Below are positions 57,653-64,000 of a stretch of 64,000 nt of DNA, piece after piece; within the stretch, counting starts at the first letter, position 1; each line of letters begins with the position of its first letter. The notes under the pieces were generated by a model. That model searched no databases. It was not told where the DNA came from and worked only from the letters and a program-made list of their open reading frames with translations. The stretch covers positions 992,001 to 1,056,000 of the forward strand of contig NC_063020.1 in NCBI RefSeq assembly GCF_020509005.1. The letters run 5' to 3'. Origin of the DNA: Fulvia fulva. Lineage: Eukaryota > Ascomycota > Dothideomycetes > Mycosphaerellales > Mycosphaerellaceae. The position numbers and the translations under genes are program-made.

Positions 57653-58136
57653 GTTGATGGTATGGGTAGTAAAGGCGAGAATAGTGAAGAGAGAAGCTGA
57701 CACTTGGCCTGTGTGGCGAGGAAGGAAGTGTATATCGCTTAGCAGTAATACTGGTAATGAGCGGTCTCACGTTCTGTGTCTTGCCGTGATGCCCTTAAAA
57801 GACAGGAATGTTGAATATTTGCTAGTGTGATGGTGATGAGGACAGAGGCTCACATGCAAATACATGTACCGCCCAGGGACGATCGATAGTGCGTGCACGT
57901 GGCAGATGACGTAAGTGTGGCTGAAGCAGCTGTGGCGCATTAAGTGTAACGCGTCTCCTTCGAAGGGCTTCTTGTAAGCTTATACAAAACCTTATAGAGC
58001 ACGGCAGGCTGCAGCATTGATTGAGAGAGTGCCCGTAAAGACGACGTATATGAGTAGGACCACGTCTCAGCTTTGACTTCTTTACAAAGAACCACTTCTT
58101 GTCACACGTTACTTCCCAGAACCACAATCTGGAAAG
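57653..58136. other. Divergent promoter region, HET-like and SEC18
   Basis: 484 bp upstream of both genes; no additional gene seen. Confidence 0.4.
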
Positions 58137-60560
58137 ATGTTCAATCGTAACGCCCTCTTTGGCAACAGACAAGAAGCACCGCCTGGACAACGAACACCAG
58201 TGCGCCAGCCTTCAGGGTAAGTGAGATGCGTTCGGTCGTCACAATGCTACCTCAGAAGGTGTATACTGACTGAGGGTCCTACTAGTCAGCCCGAGCCACG
58301 ACAGCAACCCTCCTACGATCAGCCTCCACGACACCACGAAGCACCGCGAGATAGCGGAAGAATGCAGCTGCAACCTGTAGCATCGCTGAAAGAGCTCATA
58401 TTCTCAAATGTTGCTGCTGTCTCGCCGCAAGATATAGGAGGATCTCGAGAGGACGTGTATCTGCTCATAAATGGACAATATGCATTGTCGGCACGTCCCC
58501 ACCCCGCCGTGCAGAGAGGCCAGATCGGTCTAAACGAGTTTCAAAGGACATGGATGCAAGTCGCGTTCACGGATGTCATCGAAGCGGAACGCTACGATCC
58601 CTTTCGTCAAGGGAAGCGAGTACATCTGGGCAATATGGACGTCGAGATTGGCTTCGCAGGCAAGACGAGCTCACCAAACCCCTTTGATCAAGATGAACTT
58701 GCAGATTGCGTCAAGAAGACTTTCCAACATCAAATCTTCGCGCCTGGGCAGTCAGCCCTCATGGACTTTAGGAGCGCTAAGCTAAAGCTCACGATCCGGC
58801 TTGTAGAGATGGTGGACCTTATGAACCTGAGTGCAGGCACAAGTGGTGCGCAGAGTGATCCACGGGCGAGAGGTATTCTCACACCAGAGACTGTCATCAA
58901 CTTCTTCAAGGATGCGAAGTCACCTATCAACTTGAAGGGCTCGACAAAGAGGCCGGCAGCCAACTCAGTTCTACGGCCCGACTTCAAATTCGAGGATATG
59001 GGCATCGGTGGTCTTGACAAGGAGTTTAGCGACATTTTCCGCAGGGCTTTCGCCTCGCGCATCTTCCCTCCAGGATTGGTGGACCAGCTGGGCATCCAAC
59101 ATGTTCGCGGTATGCTTCTATACGGGCCTCCTGGAACTGGTAAAACACTTATCGCGCGTCAAATTGGAAAGATGCTGAACGCTCGTGAGCCCAAAGTCAT
59201 CAACGGTCCAGAAGTGCTCAACAAGTATGTTGGTCAATCGGAAGAGAACATCCGTAAGCTGTTCGCAGATGCAGAGAAAGAACAAAAGGAGAAGGGCGAC
59301 GAGAGCGGGCTTCACATCATCATCTTTGACGAACTAGATGCCGTGTGCAAGCAGCGTGGCTCGGGAGCTGGAGGTGGCACCGGCGTGGGCGACAGTGTGG
59401 TCAACCAGCTGCTCTCGAAGTTGGACGGTGTCGATCAGCTGAACAACATCCTCCTCATCGGTATGACTAATCGCAAAGATATGATCGACGAGGCACTACT
59501 GCGATCTGGACGTCTCGAAGTGCATATGGAGATCAGCTTGCCGGACGAATTCGGACGTGGACAGATTCTCAAGATTCACACCAACAAAATGCGTGAGAAT
59601 GGAAAACTATCCTCTGATGTCGATCTTACCACCCTCGCGAAGGAGACTCGTAACTTCTCTGGAGCAGAAATCAGTGGCTTGGTTAAAGCTGCCAGCAGTT
59701 TTGCGCTACAGCGGCATATCAAGGGCGGTACCGTTGCAGCAGTATCCGACGACATCGCAGACATGAAACTACGCATGGCAGACTTCGAACTTGCACTGCA
59801 GGAAGTTAAGCCTCTTTTCGGTGTCAACGAAGAAGATCTCGAGGACAGTGTAGGTGAGGGCATCATTCACTTCGGCCCACAGATCGAAAAGATTTTGGAA
59901 AGTGGCCGAGAACTGGTTGAAGTTGTCCGCTCAGGCGACGTACGCATTTTCTCTGCCCTTCTCCATGGCCCAAGTGGAAGTGGCAAGACTGCCCTCGCAG
60001 CACAAATCGCTCTGGACTCAGGATTCCCTTTCATCAAATTGGTCAAAGCCGCGGATATGGTCGGCATGAACGAGATCCAGAAGATTCAATATCTCTCGAA
60101 GGTCTTCACAGACGCCTACAAATCGCCACTCAATGCCCTGGTCATCGATGGGATAGAGCTTCTCATCGACTGGGTGCCCGTGGGCCCGCGTTTCTCCGCA
60201 GCAGTATTGGCTGCGCTCAAAAGCTTGTTGACGAGCAATCCACCCAAGAACCGTCTGCTGCTGGTACTAGGCACGACATCGGAACGGACTGTCATGCAGC
60301 AGCTGCAGTTGAAGTTCAAGTTCGAGATTGCGGTTCCCAATCTCCAAACCTCGGAAGAGTTGTCACATGTCCTGCGTGCGCAGAGCTTCGAAGATCAAGA
60401 CATCAGACGTGCTCTGCAAGTCATTGAGAGCACTACTGGGTCAAGCTCGATCAATATCGGGATACAGAGGATATTGGATATCGTCAAGAAATCGAAGCGG
60501 AATCCAGACAAAGCTGGTGCATTTGCTGAGATGATCTGCGAGGCGAAGAACGATGCATAG
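58137..60560 (+). CDS. SEC18: Sec18/NSF vesicle-fusion AAA ATPase
   Basis: Exons 58137-58216 and 58286-60560; the 69-bp intron has GTAAGT and ACTAG ends, phase 2. 784 residues. The N domain (about 50-240) binds SNAP/SNARE. D1 has Walker A GPPGTGKT at 307-314 and Walker B IIIFDELDA, with MTNRKDMIDEALLRSGRLEV as sensor and arginine-finger region. D2 has HGPSGSGKTAL and the degenerate Walker B LVIDGIELLIDW, as expected for the structural D2 ring. Sec18 disassembles cis-SNARE complexes after fusion throughout the secretory pathway; essential in yeast. The first exon encodes only a polar 27-residue start. Confidence 0.97.
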
Positions 60561-60948
60561 TAGAGATATGGAATTTAATGATAACGCTTCTATGCCTCTG
60601 ATGAACCTTGGGCACCATGAGCGCGATCCCAGCTTCGCGATGTGTCCGATGCAACCGACCGTGCTGCCGTGACTTCAGTGACACCGTTCATCATACTGAT
60701 GTAGATATATATCTCTCGGTCTTGTACCATCAGGCTGGAGCAAAGGGCTGACAATCCACAAGACTCCTTTGTGAAGCCAACCTCGACCTCACGGAGGACA
60801 AAGGCCTCCCCCACAATGGCTTTCTTCCGATATGTCCAGCGAAAGTCCATCCCAGCTACGCCCAGCTCCTCAGCGTCAAGACCAATGTACACAACACAAC
60901 TTCACATCCACACCCCACCGGCACCAGCACACGTATCTTAACACCATC
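60561..60948. other. Intergenic, SEC18 to small gene
   Basis: SEC18 3' region and the promoter of the small gene; nothing else recognised. Confidence 0.4.
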
Positions 60949-61248
60949 ATGCCCCCCCCAACCACCCACCCAACAATCCTGCACAGCCAAGGGCATCGGC
61001 CTTCCCGGCTTAACTCTCCTCTACCTCTACAACGTCCACCTCGGCACCAAGCACTCCGCAGCCGCTTACGGTAAAGTCTCAGACTTGCTCGCTGAGAAGG
61101 GCGGAGCGGTGACCTCCACTCCTTGCGCTGTAAGAATGATGGTCATGGAGTGACGTTGAAGTTCAATAATTTGAAAGGTCAGGGTGAGAAAGTTAATAGC
61201 GTTTTGGATGAGCGTTGGGGATATGCCTGGAGAGATGGGCGAGTTTGA
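60949..61248 (+). CDS. Small conserved-looking protein, frame broken by a C8 run
   Basis: ATG 60949 is followed at once by eight C. As written the frame is scrambled. With seven C the first exon (60949-61129) becomes exactly 60 codons and reads TAKGIGLPGLTLLYLYNVHL and KHSAAAYGKVSDLLAEKGGA. A 53-bp intron (61130-61182, GTAAGA...GTCAG) then joins it to 61183-61248, ending GEKVNSVLDERWGYAWRDGR plus Val and stop; 81 residues. The agreement of exon length, splice sites and protein-like sequence supports a real gene. A hydrophobic stretch (GLPGLTLLYLYNV) might insert in a membrane. No family is recognised with certainty. The extra C is probably a base-calling error. Confidence 0.55.
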
Positions 61249-61467
61249 TTTGATTGTTCGTATTCATGAGGAGGGCAGATATGTGAAGGGTGGGATGTCA
61301 GCGTGGCACCGTAGCAGATTTTTGTGCAAACTTTATGAATGCCGTTATTTCATGCATAATTTTGAAACGACCACAAGGGGATCCGGGGGATATCTTCACC
61401 AGACGCCTTGCCTTGCATTATGCTCCTGTTCCATGCTGTTGATACTACCCAGTCTTCGTCCGTTCTC

Positions 61468-62757
61468 TCATACCAGACCGTCGTATAACGACAATGCTGA
61501 CACAATTGTCTCATCACGCTTGCTTCCCTCCTGTAGAAAGTGGTCAGTACTGCATATCAGCTTCTACCAGAACGCCCGTTACTAACCTTGAACTCAGCCA
61601 TGTCCAGCGACCCATTCTCATCCTTGTCCATCATCCTGAAGATCTTTTTAACTCTCTTTTCGGGTGTGTCCTCGTCCTCCGGCAGCTTCACCATGCTGCC
61701 CACCATCTTGTATATCGCCTCTACGATGGACAACATCTCGTCGTAGCTGATCTTGCCGTCGCCGTCTATGTCGTACAGCTGAAATGCCCAGTCGAGCTTG
61801 TCCTCCATCTTGCCTCTGCTCGTGACGGATAGTGCGCAGATGAACTCTTTAAAGTCTATGCTCCCGGACTTGTCCGCATCGAACACGTTGAAGACATAAT
61901 CTGCGAAGGAGGAAGGGTCGCCGAAGGGGAAGAACTGCTTGTATATCTTTTGGAACTCGGACTTGGTCAACATGCCGCTAGGGCAGTCCTTCAGGAAGCC
62001 TGGTCGCATAAGATCAGTATCCGGCTTGATAGAACTCTCCAAAGGGCACCATACCCTTGTACCATTGTTGCAGCTCTTTCTTGTCGAAGTGTGTCGCTTT
62101 CTGGAGGTCGATGAGCTCTTGCTGGCTGAGCTTGCTCTGGCTATCGTGACGATTGACTGTCAGCTTGTCCTTGAGCATTTCAAGATACGACACGCCAGTG
62201 CTTTTGGCCATCTCCTTCTCAAAGTTTTTCACGCCGATCTTCAAGGCCATCTCCTGCTTAGCCTTGAAGACCGGATAGGTGTGCGAGACATAGCGTGGGA
62301 TATGGGATGGACGTGGACGAGCGTGATGGCTAGTATCGGCAATGCTGGTCCTTCGTTCGTGGCTTGGGTAGTCGTTCTCGTTGGGTACATAGTCGAGCTC
62401 GATGTCGTGGACCTTTCTCTCCTCCCTCGGCGTGTCGGCCATGCTGTCGGGCTTGTGCTAGCTATAGCTATGCGCAACCTTGCACCGGTTGCTAGTCCAG
62501 CGTGTCCCGTCGTAGTGCCGGCATAGACTTGTGACGTTGTTTGGTTGTGCAGTCCAGGCTGAAAATGCCAGCGCATGTAGGCCGGGGTGTGTCTGTTTGC
62601 TCGTGACCCACGTCTATCGCATGGCACCTGGGCAGATCCGGATCGGTGATGATGTGTCCCCATCGCGCTCGTCCAACGTGACACTCTTTCTCAAGGCAGA
62701 TGGCAGGTGTTCCACGTTCCCAGGGAAAGCTCACTGCATCACGTACCTTTTGCCCAT
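61468..62757 (-). CDS. NCS1: Neuronal calcium sensor-1/frequenin
   Basis: Four exons, 62757-62747 (11 nt), 62140-62055, 61999-61587 and 61530-61468, encode 190 residues, the exact family length. The first exon gives MGKS, restoring the N-myristoylation signal [20 protein letters not shown]. Then [30 protein letters not shown]-hands [26 protein letters not shown] and [13 protein letters not shown], and the end ALSLYDGLV. Introns are 606, 55 and 56 bp. The first EF-hand is degenerate, as in all NCS-1. In yeast (Frq1) it activates the phosphatidylinositol 4-kinase Pik1 at the Golgi. Intron 1 holds a 100-codon open frame joined to exon 2, see findings. Confidence 0.95.
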
Positions 62758-63377
62758 GGCGGGCGGCTGGTCTCGGACTCAAGTAGCACAATGCTCTGGC
62801 TGGTGGCGGGTGGTGTATAGGAGGGACGACGACCTCGCGTGGGTATTGGTCGCTAAACGGCGAGCTGCGCTGAGTGCGTTGGGTCTGTTTGCAGGTAGGC
62901 GCAGGATAATTGGAGCAAGGAAACAGATCCGAGTCGCGAATGTAACTTGGCAGTCGCATCGCATCGGCATCCCGCCTTCAACGCCCCGCGCATGTCATCG
63001 GCACATTGTGGCTGTGCTCGCTTGTGACATTTCCACCACGCACACACACACACACAGACATGATGATCGTATCAGTCGTGTTGGTCGTGTCAAGCACACG
63101 GAGAGTCGAAATAGTCATTCCCCACCACATCGACAGCAAAAGCTTCACTGCGACGACGACAAACATGTGACCTTGATGTATGCTTAGTCACGATGATCGG
63201 AGCTTCGTTCGCGAATGCCGACGCGTCGTCTCCAACGATTTTCTAGCTGGTCTGGTCTAGAACAACATACAGTACGCCTTCAATCCGTGCTGCCGAACAC
63301 GTCTTTGCGACGCGTCAGATATCTATCTTGAAGCCTGGTCGCAGCTGCCTGCTCCGGGCCTGAAAGCATCAGCCGCT
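62758..63377. promoter_or_regulatory. Divergent promoter region, NCS-1 and COG6
   Basis: 620 bp between the two divergent ATGs, with a CA microsatellite at 63041-63056. No other gene. Confidence 0.45.
63041..63056. repeat. (CA)8 microsatellite
   Basis: Eight uninterrupted CA units in the NCS-1/COG6 intergenic region. Confidence 0.9.
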
Positions 63378-64000
63378 ATGGCCGACTCCTACTTCACTGG
63401 CAGATCAGCATCACCTCTGACTGAGAACGGAGCATCGTTGCTGTCTCCACCGACGCCAACCACTGGGCCTCCAGGCAGATCCAACGCACTGCACAACAGA
63501 ATCACAAGCGTGCTTTCAGCATCGTATGCTGACCTGGAGATCCGAGATGCTCTTGACATGCTTGATGAGCGAGGCACTCAGAACACTGCAGAAGCTAGAC
63601 GCAATCTTCGTCTCGATGTACAAGAAGAGCTCATCCAATGCAATGGCGAGATCGTGCATGACTTTGGCAAGGTTGCGGAACAGCTCAAGCGTATCGGCAG
63701 TGCCATTGCAAACCTCAACACCAGCTGTGTGGAGATGAGGAAGCACATCAATGCTGCGAATCGAGAGACTGGACCAATGCTGGATGAGGCGAAGACGATT
63801 TTGGCAGATAAGCACCAAGTTGAGACCAAGCAGCAACTTTTAGATGCTTTCAAGAAGCACTTTGTAGTGTCAGATGCCGACTTGGCTATCCTCACCTCGA
63901 CCGCTGAACCTGTCAACGACGACTTCTTCCGGGTCCTTACCAGAGTCAAGAAGATCCACGAAGACTGCCAGGTTCTGCTAGGGTCAGAGAACCAGCGTCT
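63378..64000 (+). CDS. COG6: Conserved oligomeric Golgi complex subunit 6, 5' part
   Basis: From ATG 63378 the frame stays open to the window end (207 codons), so the gene is cut off. After a Ser/Pro-rich start come [79 protein letters not shown] and [19 protein letters not shown], which together identify COG6. This is the coiled-coil N-terminal region that packs in lobe B of the COG tethering complex, needed for retrograde traffic within the Golgi. No intron seen in this part. Confidence 0.94.
   Translation, partial: MADSYFTGRSASPLTENGASLLSPPTPTTGPPGRSNALHNRITSVLSASYADLEIRDALDMLDERGTQNTAEARRNLRLDVQEELIQCNGEIVHDFGKVAEQLKRIGSAIANLNTSCVEMRKHINAANRETGPMLDEAKTILADKHQVETKQQLLDAFKKHFVVSDADLAILTSTAEPVNDDFFRVLTRVKKIHEDCQVLLGSENQR

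Noticed and set aside
62014..62442. Separate gene on the minus strand inside NCS-1 intron 1
   Set aside because: The frame shares exon 2 in phase with NCS-1, so an alternative first exon explains it better than an independent gene.

Overview
The window looks like nuclear DNA of a filamentous ascomycete (Pezizomycotina), most likely a dothideomycete. Genes are monocistronic, sit on both strands and are split by short GT-AG introns, mostly 50-70 bp, several with a clear TACTAAC- or CTGAC-like branch point. The gene content is typical of that group: HET-domain genes, a 2EXR/F-box-like family, small secreted cysteine-rich proteins and an NRPS-like enzyme. These lie among conserved housekeeping genes. 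I saw no rRNA, tRNA, CRISPR array or intact transposon. The class assignment is inference; the eukaryotic fungal origin is clear from the introns and orthologues.

Layout, left half. 0.4-4.4 kb: an extended SDR, a SAP/2EXR-like protein and a CYSTM stress peptide, all on the minus strand. 4.9-13.4 kb: two broken HET-domain genes flank the ribosomal protein genes RPL10 (uL16) and RPL30 (eL30), followed by a candidate secreted effector and a frameshifted F-box-like gene. 14.4-16.5 kb: a secreted protein convergent with a classical SDR whose end is disturbed by an 11-base C run. 17.1-21.5 kb: RQC2 diverges from a GH15 gene that has lost its middle. 21.5-29.8 kb is mostly empty, with one 2EXR-like gene and an inverted-repeat cluster near 24.5-24.8 kb.

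Right half. 29.8-42.1 kb is dense and conserved: a Zn2Cys6 factor, a PMP20-type peroxiredoxin, the response regulator SKN7, eIF2B-epsilon (GCD6) and an Ariadne-type RBR ubiquitin ligase. 42.1-46.1 kb is gene-poor. 46-51 kb holds weakly supported hypotheticals, a single-pass membrane protein and an MFS transporter. 52.9-56.4 kb is a single-exon adenylation-thiolation-condensation enzyme. Then come a HET-family protein without its HET domain, SEC18/NSF, a small unknown gene with a C-run frameshift, the calcium sensor NCS-1 (frequenin) and the start of COG6, which is cut by the window end.

Themes. SEC18, NCS-1 and COG6 lie together and all act in membrane traffic; RPL10, RPL30, RQC2 and GCD6 belong to translation and its quality control; SKN7 and the peroxiredoxin are both oxidative-stress genes. 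I do not claim these groupings are functional. Against this conserved background, all three HET-family loci, the F-box-like gene and the GH15 gene are damaged, so the accessory part is eroding. Two further frameshifts sit exactly in C homopolymers and may be base-calling errors. Exon borders below were placed by reading-frame and splice-site logic and family knowledge, without transcript data.
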